Shown: positions 8,024-16,473 of the stretch, one piece after another
Layout: each line of letters begins with the position of its first letter
How positions within the stretch are numbered: position 1 is the stretch's first letter
NCBI RefSeq assembly: GCF_003202205.1
Contig: NZ_PDOG01000001.1
Location: forward strand, 1,169,117 to 1,233,116
Length of the DNA stretch: 64,000 nucleotides
Reading direction: 5' to 3'
From: Halomonas sp. LBP4
GTDB taxonomy: Bacteria; Pseudomonadota; Gammaproteobacteria; Pseudomonadales; Halomonadaceae
Position numbers and translations under genes: made by a program
Notes under the pieces: generated by a model
Seen by the model: only the letters and a program-made list of their open reading frames with translations
Database searches by the model: none
What the model was told of the DNA's origin: nothing

Positions 8024-9712
8024 TCAGTCCGGCAGATCGGTCACCGCACCGGTGGAGGCGGAACTCACCGCCCTGGCGTACTTGGCCAGCACGCCGCGGG
8101 TGTAGCGCGGTGCCGGCTGCCGCCAGGCGGCGCGACGGCGCATCAGCTCATCGTCGGAAAGCCCCACCTCGATGGTGTCGGCCTCGGCGTCGATGGTGAT
8201 GGTGTCACCGTCCTCCACCAGCGCCAGCGGCCCCCCGTCGAAGGCCTCGGGTGTCACATGGCCGACCACGAAGCCGTGGCTGCCGCCGGAGAAGCGCCCG
8301 TCGGTGATCAGCGCCACATCGTTGCCGAGCCCCCGGCCCATGATCGCCGAGGTCGGGGTGAGCATCTCGCGCATGCCCGGCCCGCCCTTCGGCCCCTCGT
8401 AGCGGATCACCACCACGTCGCCGGCCACCACGCTGCCGTCGTTGATGCGCGCCTGGGCCTCCTCCTCGGAGCCGAAGACCCGGGCCGTGCCCGAGAACCG
8501 GGTGCCCTCCTTGCCGGTGATCTTGGCCACCGCCCCTTCCGGCGCCAGGTTGCCGTAGAGGATCCGCAGGTGGCTCTCGGCCTTGAGCGGCGCCTCCAGC
8601 GGGGCGATGATCGCCTGCCCCTCGGGATAGGGCGCCACGTCCGCCAGGTTTTCGGCGAGCGTCCGGCAGGTGGCCGTCAGGCAGTCGCCGTGCAGCAGCC
8701 CGGCGTCGAGCAGCGTCTTCATCAGCGGCTGGATGCCGCCGATCTCGACCAGCTCGCTCATCATGTAGTGGCCGCTGGGGCGCAGGTCGGCGAGCACCGG
8801 CACCCGCTTGCCGAGGGCGGTGAAGTCCTCGAGGGAGAGCTCGACCCCCATGGTGCGGGCCATGGCGATCAAGTGCAGCACCGCATTGGTCGAGCCGCCC
8901 AGGGCGATCACCACGGTGATGGCGTTCTCGAAGGCCTCGCGGGTCATGATGTCCGACGGCTTGATGTCGCGCTCGAGCAGTTCGAGCACCGCCGCACCAG
9001 CGGCTTCGCAGTCGTCGCGTTTCGCCTGCGATACCGCGTTCTGGGCCGAGCTGCCCGGCAGGCTCATGCCCAGCGCCTCGATGGCCGAGGCCATGGTGTT
9101 GGCGGTGTACATGCCGCCGCAGGAGCCTGGGCCGGGGATTGCCGTCTCCTCGATCTGCTTCACCTCGATCAGGTCGAGATCGCCGCGGCTGTAGGCGCCC
9201 ATGGCCTCGAACACCGAGACGATATCGGTGTGCCCGGCACCAGGCAGGATGGTGCCACCGTAGACGAAGACGCTGGGCCGGTTCAGCCGCGCCAGGCCCA
9301 TCAGGCAGCCCGGCATGTTCTTGTCGCAGCCGCCGATCGCCACCAGGCCGTCGAAGCCCTCGCAGCCCGCCACCGTCTCGATGGAGTCGGCGATCACCTC
9401 CCGCGACACCAGCGAGTACTTCATGCCCTCGGTGCCGTTGGCGATGCCGTCGGAGATGGTGATGGTGTTGAAGATCACGCCCTTGCCCCCGGCACCGTCG
9501 GCACCGGCACTGGCGCGTTCGGCCAGCTCGTCGATATGGCTGTTGCAGGGGGTGAGGTTGCTCCAGGTCGAGGCGATGCCCACCTGGGGCTTCACGAAAT
9601 CTTCGTCGGTGAAGCCCACCGCCCGCAGCATGGCACGGCTGGCGGCCTTGCCGGGGCCATCCACCACCGGGGCGGAGTGGCGTCGGCGGGGATCCTGTGG
9701 TGTATCGCTCAT
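8024..9712 (-). CDS. ilvD: Dihydroxy-acid dehydratase
   Basis: A 562-residue IlvD/Edd enzyme that dehydrates 2,3-dihydroxy-3-methylbutanoate or -pentanoate to 2-oxo acids in valine/isoleucine synthesis. Iron-sulfur cysteines are seen in [18 protein letters not shown] and [12 protein letters not shown]. The C-terminus has the [15 protein letters not shown] loop. The length matches the shorter IlvD class. The ATG at 9712 has a GGAG-type ribosome site upstream. No other ilv gene is near. Some IlvD relatives dehydrate sugar acids, but the overall pattern is that of IlvD. Confidence 0.93.
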   Translation of the reverse strand: MSDTPQDPRRRHSAPVVDGPGKAASRAMLRAVGFTDEDFVKPQVGIASTWSNLTPCNSHIDELAERASAGADGAGGKGVIFNTITISDGIANGTEGMKYSLVSREVIADSIETVAGCEGFDGLVAIGGCDKNMPGCLMGLARLNRPSVFVYGGTILPGAGHTDIVSVFEAMGAYSRGDLDLIEVKQIEETAIPGPGSCGGMYTANTMASAIEALGMSLPGSSAQNAVSQAKRDDCEAAGAAVLELLERDIKPSDIMTREAFENAITVVIALGGSTNAVLHLIAMARTMGVELSLEDFTALGKRVPVLADLRPSGHYMMSELVEIGGIQPLMKTLLDAGLLHGDCLTATCRTLAENLADVAPYPEGQAIIAPLEAPLKAESHLRILYGNLAPEGAVAKITGKEGTRFSGTARVFGSEEEAQARINDGSVVAGDVVVIRYEGPKGGPGMREMLTPTSAIMGRGLGNDVALITDGRFSGGSHGFVVGHVTPEAFDGGPLALVEDGDTITIDAEADTIEVGLSDDELMRRRAAWRQPAPRYTRGVLAKYARAVSSASTGAVTDLPD

Positions 9713-9825
9713 GGGGCGGACTCCTGGTCGATTGGGATTGACCTTCAGAGGGTGGCTGGCGCAGGCCGGCCTGGCAACCCGCCTGGGGCGACGGCCCCGC
9801 CCCTGCTGCCCTGTCGGCGATGGCC

Positions 9826-10521
9826 TCAGCGGGAATGCACGGCGTCGTGGAAGGCCCGCTCCTTGGCCACCGTCTCGCGGAAGCGCTCGGCCATGCGCGC
9901 GAAGGCCGCGTCATCCAGCCTGGCCGCCTCCTCGTCCAGGCGCCGGCGCAGCCAGGCGACGAAGTCCTGGAAGGCCGGGTTGTCGTGCAGGTCGATCCAC
10001 TCCCCCATCAGGGGGGGCAGCCCTTCGGCGCGGGTGACCCGCCGGGCCCATTCCAGGTAGAGCCACTCCGTGACCACCAGCACCGCCAGCATCTCGGCAT
10101 AGCTGCCGTGCATGCCGGTGTCGTGCAGCAGGCCGCGGAAGTCTCGAGTCGGCGCCAGGTAGTCGGGCGCCACGCGGGCCTGCTCCGGCACCCCGAAGGC
10201 CTCGAAGGTGCGCTGGAAGACGCTGTTCTCGTCGCTGGTCAGCATGCCCATGAACTGGCCCAGCACCACGCGGTCGGCCATGCACGGTGCATGGCCGATG
10301 GCATGGCCGATCAGCGCGGTGAAGGGGTCGACGAAGCCGTAGTCCTGCACCATGTAGGCGGCGAAGGCCTCGCCGGAGAGCCGCCCCTCGGCCAGGGCAT
10401 CGAACAGCGGATGGTTCACCGTGGCCGACCAGTCGGGCTCGCTGATCTCACGCAGCCAGTCAGTGATGCGTGCCGATTCGCGGCCGGCGGCCCAGGCGTT
10501 CCAGGTCGAGCGGGTGGTCAT
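9826..10521 (-). CDS. tenA: TenA-family thiaminase II / pyrimidine salvage enzyme
   Basis: A 231-residue all-helical TenA protein. The family hydrolyses degraded thiamine or aminopyrimidines, returning hydroxymethylpyrimidine to thiamine synthesis. Recognisable segments are [31 protein letters not shown] and the C-terminal helix with [10 protein letters not shown]. The start overlaps the stop of the upstream symporter gene (ATGA), so it is made from the same TPP-riboswitch-controlled message, which supports a thiamine role. The helix usually bearing the active Cys reads [10 protein letters not shown] here; whether that Cys is catalytic needs an alignment. Confidence 0.87.
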   Translation of the reverse strand: MTTRSTWNAWAAGRESARITDWLREISEPDWSATVNHPLFDALAEGRLSGEAFAAYMVQDYGFVDPFTALIGHAIGHAPCMADRVVLGQFMGMLTSDENSVFQRTFEAFGVPEQARVAPDYLAPTRDFRGLLHDTGMHGSYAEMLAVLVVTEWLYLEWARRVTRAEGLPPLMGEWIDLHDNPAFQDFVAWLRRRLDEEAARLDDAAFARMAERFRETVAKERAFHDAVHSR

Positions 10522-11924
10522 CGGGCGTCTCCTTCGCGTGCCAGGGGGAATCGGGAAGCCGGCCGGCGCCAGGCGATCAACAGGCTGACCAGGGTCGACG
10601 CCAGCAGGGCGCCGAGGAACGGCGGCAGGGTCGGGATGCTGTCCGGGAAGCTGGCCACCAGCACTCCGCCCGCCAGGCTGCCCTGGGCCACCCAGCCGGG
10701 CAGGATGGCGCCGAGCAGACCCGCCACGCCGCCGGCCACCGCCGCCAGCGGGCTCATGCGCCGCCACAGGCCCAGCAGCACCGGCACCACGATGGCGGCA
10801 CACAGCAGGTCGGCGATCAGGAACAGGCGCAGCACCGAGAGCCCCTGCAGCGCCACCCACACCACCGGGACCATCAGCACCACCGTGGCCAGACGCGCCG
10901 CCCCGACGGAGAGCCCGCGCCGACCGGCGCTGGCCACCGCCAGCGAGGCGATGGCGTTCTGCAGGGTATCCACGCTGGAGGCCACCAGGGTCACCGCCAG
11001 CACCAGTGCCGGCAGGCCCAGCCACGCCGGCGCGGCGGACAGCAGCGCGAAGAAGGGAATCGGCGGCTCGCCCAGCGGCAGCCCGCTCATGGCCGCCAGC
11101 ATGCCCAGGGCACCGATCGCCAGGATCACCAACAGGGTGCTGACCCCGCCCAGCAGGGCGCCACGACCCAGCGCCCGATCATTCTCGGCCGCCCAGATGC
11201 GCTGCCAGTAACCCTGATGGAAGAGGTTGGCCGCGGTCACCGCGATCACCAGCGTCAGCGCCACGCTCAGGGCACTGCCCACCGGAATCGAGGGCATCAC
11301 CGCCCCCACCGGCATCTCCGGCAGCCGCCATACCGCCACCCCACCGACCAGTGCCAGCAGGGCCAGCAGCAGCCACGCCTGCCAGCGGTCGGTGGCCAGG
11401 CTGGCGCGCAGCCCCCCCAGCACCGTATAGACCAGGGTGACCACCGCCACGCCCATCACCACCAGCGCCGGCGGCACCTCGGAGAGCAGCGCGGCGATGG
11501 CGCCGATGGCGGTCAGTTCCGCCGCCAGGAAGCAGGCCATGTAGAGGATCGAGACCAGCGATACCCAACGGCGCACCCCGGGTCCGTAGCAGGCCTCGGC
11601 AAACTCGCCGATGCTGCGCCCTTCCGGAAGGTGACGGCGGATCGCCGGGCCGTAGAGCCCCAGCACGAGGAACGGCAACGACGAGCCGATGGCGTAGCCG
11701 GCCAGCGCCACCGGGCCGACGAAGGCACCGATCTCCGGCGGTGCGAAGAGAATCCAGGCCCCCATGCTCGAGGCCAGGAACGACAGCCCCAGGGTCGAGG
11801 CGGTCTGGGAGTTGCGGGCGGTGACATAGTCGTCGAGGGGGCCGCCTGCACGGCGGGCCCTGAGGCCGAGAACGGCAAAACAGAGCAGCGCCGCGCCGAG
11901 CACGGCAGACGTCAGGTAGGGCAT
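10518..11924 (-). CDS. Sodium:solute symporter (SSS family), probable thiamine-precursor transporter
   Basis: A 468-residue membrane protein of the SSS/LeuT-fold family with about 13 hydrophobic segments. Family-like features include LASSMGAWILFAPPEIGAF near the N-terminus and YTVLGGLRASLATDRWQ (the GGLxAxxxTD pattern) in the middle. GGAGGAAG lies 7 bases before the ATG. A TPP riboswitch precedes it and tenA is translationally coupled behind it. The substrate is therefore probably thiamine, hydroxymethylpyrimidine or another precursor. The family alone does not fix substrate. Confidence 0.82.
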   Translation of the reverse strand: MPYLTSAVLGAALLCFAVLGLRARRAGGPLDDYVTARNSQTASTLGLSFLASSMGAWILFAPPEIGAFVGPVALAGYAIGSSLPFLVLGLYGPAIRRHLPEGRSIGEFAEACYGPGVRRWVSLVSILYMACFLAAELTAIGAIAALLSEVPPALVVMGVAVVTLVYTVLGGLRASLATDRWQAWLLLALLALVGGVAVWRLPEMPVGAVMPSIPVGSALSVALTLVIAVTAANLFHQGYWQRIWAAENDRALGRGALLGGVSTLLVILAIGALGMLAAMSGLPLGEPPIPFFALLSAAPAWLGLPALVLAVTLVASSVDTLQNAIASLAVASAGRRGLSVGAARLATVVLMVPVVWVALQGLSVLRLFLIADLLCAAIVVPVLLGLWRRMSPLAAVAGGVAGLLGAILPGWVAQGSLAGGVLVASFPDSIPTLPPFLGALLASTLVSLLIAWRRPASRFPLAREGDAR

Positions 11925-11930
11925 GTCGCG

Positions 11931-12023
11931 CTTCCTCCGCCGGTGTGAACCGGGTCAGGTTCCAGGGTCGGCGCTCGTGGCCCTCTCAGCCCGCGCGGCA
12001 AGGTGCGGCGGGACTCCCCTGGC
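11931..12023 (-). promoter_or_regulatory. TPP (THI-box) riboswitch
   Basis: On the minus strand the conserved aptamer blocks appear in order: GGGGAGT, then CTGAGAGG, then the CCCTGGAACCTGA-type block, then CCGGTTCACACCGGCG. They lead directly into GGAGGAAG, the ribosome site of the symporter gene. The P1 side touches the ribosome site, so ligand binding probably blocks translation initiation; no separate intrinsic terminator is evident. It controls the symporter-tenA pair. Confidence 0.92.
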
Positions 12024-12149
12024 GACAGTGGATGTAATATTGTGAACGAACCTCAAGTTACGGCCACAGGGGCCGACATAACGTTCGATCCGATAGCATG
12101 ACACAACAACGCCGGATTTCGAACGACCATCCTCGCTGGGAACCCGCTC

Positions 12150-12827
12150 ATGCCGTTTACCGAAGCCAAGGAACACGCCCCCGGGCGCCTGCATGCCATC
12201 TTCGCCGCCCCTTACTCCGCCTTCGACAACCTGGTGCCCGAGCGCCACCTGCACCTGCGCGTGGCCGTCGAGGCGCTGGTCGGCCAGCCCATGGCCGATG
12301 GCCGGCTGCTCCTGCGCGTGATCCATGGCTGGGAAAACGGCTACTTCGAACCCGGCGACCTCAAGCACAGCGACCACCGGATCGGTTCGCTGGACGACCT
12401 GCGCGATATTGCCACCCGCTATCACCGGGCCTTCGAGGCCCAGGCGCCCCTGCCCCGCGACGACGCCTCGCTGCTGGCCGGGCCGCTGGCCGCCGCCATC
12501 GCCGCCGCCGAGGCCGCCGGCCAGTCCCTCGACGACGAGACCCGCACCAGCCCCGCCCGCTGGCCCGCCTTCGAGCACGGCCTCACCCTCTATACCTTCT
12601 TCAAGGTCTACCACCGCCTCACCTATGGCGAGGACGACGCCTACCGCGCCATCCACTGCGAGACGCCCGACGGCCCCCGCGAGATCCACGAGTTCCACCT
12701 AGAGGAAGGCGAGTTCGCCGTGATCGCCCCCGCCGAGGGAGAGGCCGGCGACAGCGTGCTGCTGCTGCACGAGAGCCAGCTCAAGCCGGTGCTGCAGTTG
12801 CTGGAGGAGTGCCGACCCTTCAGCTGA
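12150..12827 (+). CDS. Conserved-looking protein of unknown function
   Basis: A 225-residue, acidic, soluble protein with no signal peptide or membrane segment and no family I recognise. It is rich in aromatic and His residues (HGWENGYFEPGD, PAFEHGLTLYTFFKVYHRL). The C-terminus (REIHEFHLEEGEF) looks like a small beta domain. The ATG at 12150 lies about 125 bp from the TPP riboswitch, transcribed away from it. It converges on the HNH gene with 4 bp between stops. Codon use is like its neighbours, so it is a real gene. Confidence 0.7.
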   Translation: MPFTEAKEHAPGRLHAIFAAPYSAFDNLVPERHLHLRVAVEALVGQPMADGRLLLRVIHGWENGYFEPGDLKHSDHRIGSLDDLRDIATRYHRAFEAQAPLPRDDASLLAGPLAAAIAAAEAAGQSLDDETRTSPARWPAFEHGLTLYTFFKVYHRLTYGEDDAYRAIHCETPDGPREIHEFHLEEGEFAVIAPAEGEAGDSVLLLHESQLKPVLQLLEECRPFS

Positions 12828-12831
12828 TTCG

Positions 12832-13596
12832 CTACTGGCGAAAGCACTCACGGAAGTGCCAAGCCAGGTACTCGCGATTGGGATAGGTCGCTGGGGGCAG
12901 ATCGAGAGGCTGTCCGTCGAGATCCATCAACTGGCCTTTCAGCCGGCCATTGTGGTGACCCTCAGCCAGTTCGTGAGAGACGCAAATGCGCCCCCGAGCA
13001 TCGATCGCCAACAAACCCTTGTCGAAGGCGCGATCATGCAAGGCGTTGAGACAGAGCCCGTTGGCCGGGTCGAGGCGTGATTCGGGACGTTCCTCCCAGG
13101 GGACGATATGGCTAGCGATTAGCAGGTCCTCATGGCACAGCCCGGTGATCACACAGCGAGTGTCATAGCGGATCATCACTGCCTTGCGGAAGAGCGGCTG
13201 CCCCACGCGCCGCTTCTGCAGTCCCACGGAGTCCTTGCCCGTATAGTCAGGCTCCCGTTTGCCCTCACCTTGCTCCATCTCTCCATGGAGCGACAACCAG
13301 GCCTCCTCGCACTCACGTGCCACGGTTTCCGGTTCTGCGATAAAGCGTTGCCAAAGCAGGCGGTCCTGTTGGGATGCACCTGAGAGCCCCTTCTTGCCCA
13401 GCGCCAGCACCTCGGGATCGAGACTAGCGTAATTGGAGAGCTTCATAGCAACCGAATTGGCCGAGCGGCTCAGATACTCGGCCAACTGGATGACTTCAGG
13501 CCGTCCCCGGTGTAACTGCCCAAACGTCAGTCGGCAGTAGAGTGACAACACCTGTAGCCGGTCTTGATCCGTCCATGCCTTTCTTTCCGTTGTCAT
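12832..13596 (-). CDS. HNH endonuclease domain protein
   Basis: A 254-residue protein with a C-terminal HNH nuclease of the HNH_2 type found in putative restriction enzymes: ASHIVPWEERPESRLDPANG, then LCLNALHDRAFDKGLL. The N-terminal 90 residues (Trp/Leu-rich, with SRSANSVAMKLSNYASLDP) resemble a helical DNA-binding or myb-like region. No methyltransferase is adjacent, so a complete restriction system is not shown. GAGGGG lies before the ATG. It may be a stand-alone defence or repair nuclease. Confidence 0.82.
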   Translation of the reverse strand: MTTERKAWTDQDRLQVLSLYCRLTFGQLHRGRPEVIQLAEYLSRSANSVAMKLSNYASLDPEVLALGKKGLSGASQQDRLLWQRFIAEPETVARECEEAWLSLHGEMEQGEGKREPDYTGKDSVGLQKRRVGQPLFRKAVMIRYDTRCVITGLCHEDLLIASHIVPWEERPESRLDPANGLCLNALHDRAFDKGLLAIDARGRICVSHELAEGHHNGRLKGQLMDLDGQPLDLPPATYPNREYLAWHFRECFRQ

Positions 13597-13657
13597 GACT
13601 TCCCCTCAACGTCCCTGCCTCGAGCCTACGTCGGGACCTTTGGAGAAGCCAGTCTGC

Positions 13658-14248
13658 TCACTTCTCCCTCGGCACCCGGCCCATCAGGTAGAATTCCTCG
13701 TTGGGCGGGGTGCCGGCGAGGGTGACCAGGCGGTTGGACATGCCGAAGAAGGCGGCGATGGCGCCGATGTCCCAGATGTCGTCCAGGGTGAAGCCAGCCT
13801 CGAGCAGGCGGGCCTGCCACGCGTCGGTGAGCTCGCCCACCTCCAGGCCCGTGTGGAAGGCGAAGTCGAGCATCACCCGGTGGCGCTCGCTCAGGTCGGC
13901 GACGCGGTGGTTGACGGCGACCTGGTCGGCGAGCAGCGGGTCCTTGCTGTAGATGCGCACCAGGGCGCCGTGGGCCACCACGCAGTAGAGGCAGCGGTTG
14001 CGCCCACTGGTGGCCACCACGATCATCTCCTTCTCGGCCTGGGTCAGGGTGTCCGACTCGCGCTCCATCAGGGCGTCGTGATAGGCGAAGAAGGCGCGGA
14101 ATTCGGCCGGGCGATGGGCCAGCATCAGGAAGACATTGGGCACGAAGCCGGCCTTCTCCTGCACCGCCAGCATGGCGTCGCGGATGTCATCGGGCAGGTC
14201 GTGGATCGACTCGGGAACGGGAAATCGGCTGATGGGCTGGGTCACCAC
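13658..14248 (-). CDS. AhpD-like peroxidase-related (carboxymuconolactone decarboxylase fold) protein
   Basis: A 196-residue protein of the AhpD/CMD fold with the redox pair CLYC followed by VVAHGA (CxxC...H). This is the active-site pattern of alkylhydroperoxidase-like proteins (TIGR01926 type). The C-terminal FFGMSNRLVTLAG is typical of this subfamily. The start is a GTG with AGGAG upstream. A likely cytoplasmic peroxide-defence role is inferred. It stands alone between the HNH gene and the repeat-containing intergenic region. Confidence 0.82.
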   Translation of the reverse strand: MVTQPISRFPVPESIHDLPDDIRDAMLAVQEKAGFVPNVFLMLAHRPAEFRAFFAYHDALMERESDTLTQAEKEMIVVATSGRNRCLYCVVAHGALVRIYSKDPLLADQVAVNHRVADLSERHRVMLDFAFHTGLEVGELTDAWQARLLEAGFTLDDIWDIGAIAAFFGMSNRLVTLAGTPPNEEFYLMGRVPREK

Positions 14249-14686
14249 GGGGCGCTCCTGGGGTTGTGGGTCTTGTGATCAGGCGTAACCTACAGCTAAC
14301 GTCAACGTCAAGCATCTTGTCCAGTCGCATATGAAGCGGCCCGCCTCCCTTCCCCGGCGACCAACCTCCCGCGGGGATTGCCCCACGATGCAAGGTCGGC
14401 CACTATCGCTCCATGGGGGCCGGCCGTCCTTCTCGACCTGGGAGGCGGCTAGCAGCCTGTCGGATTTGACCGATCGTCGCGAGAAAGACGGATTTCGAGT
14501 CAAGTTTATCGATCTGATGAGGCGAATAGCGCGCTATTTAACGAATCAGATCGAATGAAATTGGCCGAAAGCCCGGGTTTCGCAGTAGATCAGCGTTAAG
14601 TCCGACAGGCTGCTAGGCTCACGAAGCGGTGCCCGACGAGGCCCTCGTCAAGCCCCGACACGACGCAGCATGCATGGACTCCCGGT
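14249..14686. other. Intergenic region holding a MITE-like element
   Basis: Apart from the palindromic element at 14449-14616, I see no gene in these 438 bases. The element has clearly lower GC than its flanks. The bases just before 14687 may hold the promoter of the kinase gene, but no convincing -35/-10 pair stood out. Confidence 0.6.
14449..14616. mobile_element. MITE-like palindromic element with 19-bp terminal inverted repeats
   Basis: A left end at 14449-14467 (CTAGCAGCCTGTCGGATTT) is matched by an inverted right end at 14598-14616 with one mismatch. The outermost CTAG occurs at both ends and could be the target duplication, as in YTAR-type IS5-group insertions. The interior is also a weak palindrome. 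Arms at 14511-14518 and 14545-14552 pair, and a perfect 14-bp palindrome (AATAGCGCGCTATT) sits at the centre, 14525-14538. There is no coding capacity, so it would need a transposase acting in trans. Confidence 0.72.
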
Positions 14687-16402
14687 ATGGCTGATCGAGA
14701 TGGTGCCGAGTTTTCGGCGTGGAATCCCGGCCTCGAGGCCGACCTGCCCAGGCGCTACAAGCCCCTGGAGACGATTCATCGACCGGCCAACGTCTATTCT
14801 CACCTGTCCGACATCCCGGAGCTGCGAGCCCTCACCGGGCTCCCGGAAGAGGAGTTGGTCGCGTTCCGGGCGGAACGCCTGGTGCTGCACGAGCTGATCG
14901 TGCAGGTGACGGCCGATGTCGTGGTCCTCGAAGGTGAAGAGGAGGAGCTGCTGGGGCAGCACTTTCGCCGCATCACGCTCAAGATCTTGTCCGACTACCT
15001 GACTCCCCATCTGCCGGCGTTTCAGCAGGAGTATGACCGATTGTATGACGAGATACACGGCAGGGTGGGCAACATCCTCGCCGCGGCCTTCGCTCCCGAA
15101 CCAACGGTGGTCGATCCCGAGCCAGACTCCTTCCTGTCCAGATGGTTTGGCAAACGCCGTACCCCGCCCCAGCAGACGGACCACCGGTCCATCGAGGAAC
15201 GTCATCATGACGTGATCAGGGGCATCAAGGACAAGGGACTGGCCGCTCGAGCCGAACTGGAGAGGGCCGTCCACAAGAGCACTTACCGTGTCCTGAATTC
15301 GATCGGTGGCACCCAGGGCCATATCGGGGTGGACCGGGAGCTGCTGGCGAGGTTGATCACCCAGCATGTGTGCAACGACTTCGGCAGCCGCCACCTCGGC
15401 CAGAAGATAGCGCCCCATGTCGAACGAGCCATGAAAGTCGAGGGCTACGGCCGGCTCCCCTGCGCCAGAGAGCCGATCCTGATTAGCCTCAAGGGGGCCT
15501 CGGCAGCCGGCAAGAGCTCCCTGCGCCCCTTCCTGAAGGACACCTTGCGGGACCTGGGCATCCAGCCCGACCAGTACGGCACCATCTCCCCCGACATCTG
15601 GCGCCGCCTGCTCCTCGACTATGAGGACCTCGGCGAGGCCTACAAGTATGCCGGTCGCCTGGCCGGCAAGGAGGTCAAGCTCATCGATGCCAAGCTGGAC
15701 CGCTACATCCGCGACAAGGCCCAGCGCGACCGCTCCATCCCGAACCTGCTGATCGACCGGTTTCGCTTCGACAGCTTCTCCATGGACAGGGTACCGCGGC
15801 TCCTGGATGCCACCTATGCGAAACATGTCGCCACCATGTACTTCTATTTCGTCGTCACCCCGCCGGAGGCGACGGTGGAGCGCGGCTGGGAGCGCGGCTT
15901 GACGCGGGGGCGTTACAAGGCGGTGGAGGACTTCCTGGGGCACTGCGTGGAGGCCTATGACGGGATGCCCAGGCTGCTCTTCAAGTGGCTGGACAGCCGG
16001 CATCCCCGGCTCGAGTACGTCTTCCTGGACAATAGCGTCCCCAAGCACACCCCGCCGACGACCATCGCCCATGGCACCCGCGAAGTCCTTCACATCCTGG
16101 CCCCCCTGGGCCTGGTCAACATCGACCGCTACAAGAAGATCAACACCCTGGCGACATGCCCGGCGGAGGTCTATCCCGACGATGACACTCTGTCGATCGG
16201 CAGGAACTGTGCCTTCCTCAAGCGGTGCATCGCCAAGGTGCCGGAGGTCCGCTTTGTCGACGACGCGACCGGAAAGGTGTACCTGCAAGCCTCGGCAGGC
16301 CGCTTCTCGGTGGTGGACCCCATGATCCTGCGGGCCAGACGGGAGGCTCCGGAGCTCGCGGAGCTGTTCGCCACCCTCGGGGTGCCCGAGCGCTTCCCTT
16401 AG
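14687..16402 (+). CDS. Large P-loop NTPase with zeta-toxin-like kinase core, function unknown
   Basis: A 571-residue cytoplasmic protein. Walker A GASAAGKSS lies near residue 270 and is followed by a zeta-toxin/nucleotide-kinase-like stretch: SPDIWRRLLLDYEDLGEA, LLIDRFRFDSF, and an Arg-rich lid region TVERGWERGLTRGRYK. The N-terminal 260 residues are charged and helical and unlike known toxins. The C-terminal 100 residues (from about NIDRYKKINTL) are unassigned. Zeta toxins phosphorylate UDP-GlcNAc, but no epsilon antitoxin gene is adjacent and the protein is about twice toxin size. A stand-alone phosphotransferase is likelier. Kinase fold moderately sure, role unknown. Confidence 0.65.
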   Translation: MADRDGAEFSAWNPGLEADLPRRYKPLETIHRPANVYSHLSDIPELRALTGLPEEELVAFRAERLVLHELIVQVTADVVVLEGEEEELLGQHFRRITLKILSDYLTPHLPAFQQEYDRLYDEIHGRVGNILAAAFAPEPTVVDPEPDSFLSRWFGKRRTPPQQTDHRSIEERHHDVIRGIKDKGLAARAELERAVHKSTYRVLNSIGGTQGHIGVDRELLARLITQHVCNDFGSRHLGQKIAPHVERAMKVEGYGRLPCAREPILISLKGASAAGKSSLRPFLKDTLRDLGIQPDQYGTISPDIWRRLLLDYEDLGEAYKYAGRLAGKEVKLIDAKLDRYIRDKAQRDRSIPNLLIDRFRFDSFSMDRVPRLLDATYAKHVATMYFYFVVTPPEATVERGWERGLTRGRYKAVEDFLGHCVEAYDGMPRLLFKWLDSRHPRLEYVFLDNSVPKHTPPTTIAHGTREVLHILAPLGLVNIDRYKKINTLATCPAEVYPDDDTLSIGRNCAFLKRCIAKVPEVRFVDDATGKVYLQASAGRFSVVDPMILRARREAPELAELFATLGVPERFP

Positions 16403-16418
16403 CGCCATCCCTTGAGAT

Positions 16419-16452
16419 AAAAAACGGCCCCGCCTCTCACGAGACGGGGCCG
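16419..16452 (-). terminator. Rho-independent terminator of mmsA
   Basis: A 12-bp stem with one mismatch (16425-16436 with 16441-16452, TCAC loop) is followed on the minus strand by six T (16419-16424). It lies 21 bp past the mmsA stop and may also stop the convergent kinase gene. Confidence 0.85.
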
Positions 16453-16473
16453 CGTTTCACGCCCTTGCCGGTA

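Noticed and set aside
8006..10060. Long open frame on the plus strand opposite ilvD
   Set aside because: A GC-rich antisense shadow; the product is His/Gly/Ala-rich and ilvD is unmistakable.
14687..16402. Epsilon-zeta toxin-antitoxin system
   Set aside because: No small antitoxin gene on either side and the protein is about twice zeta size.
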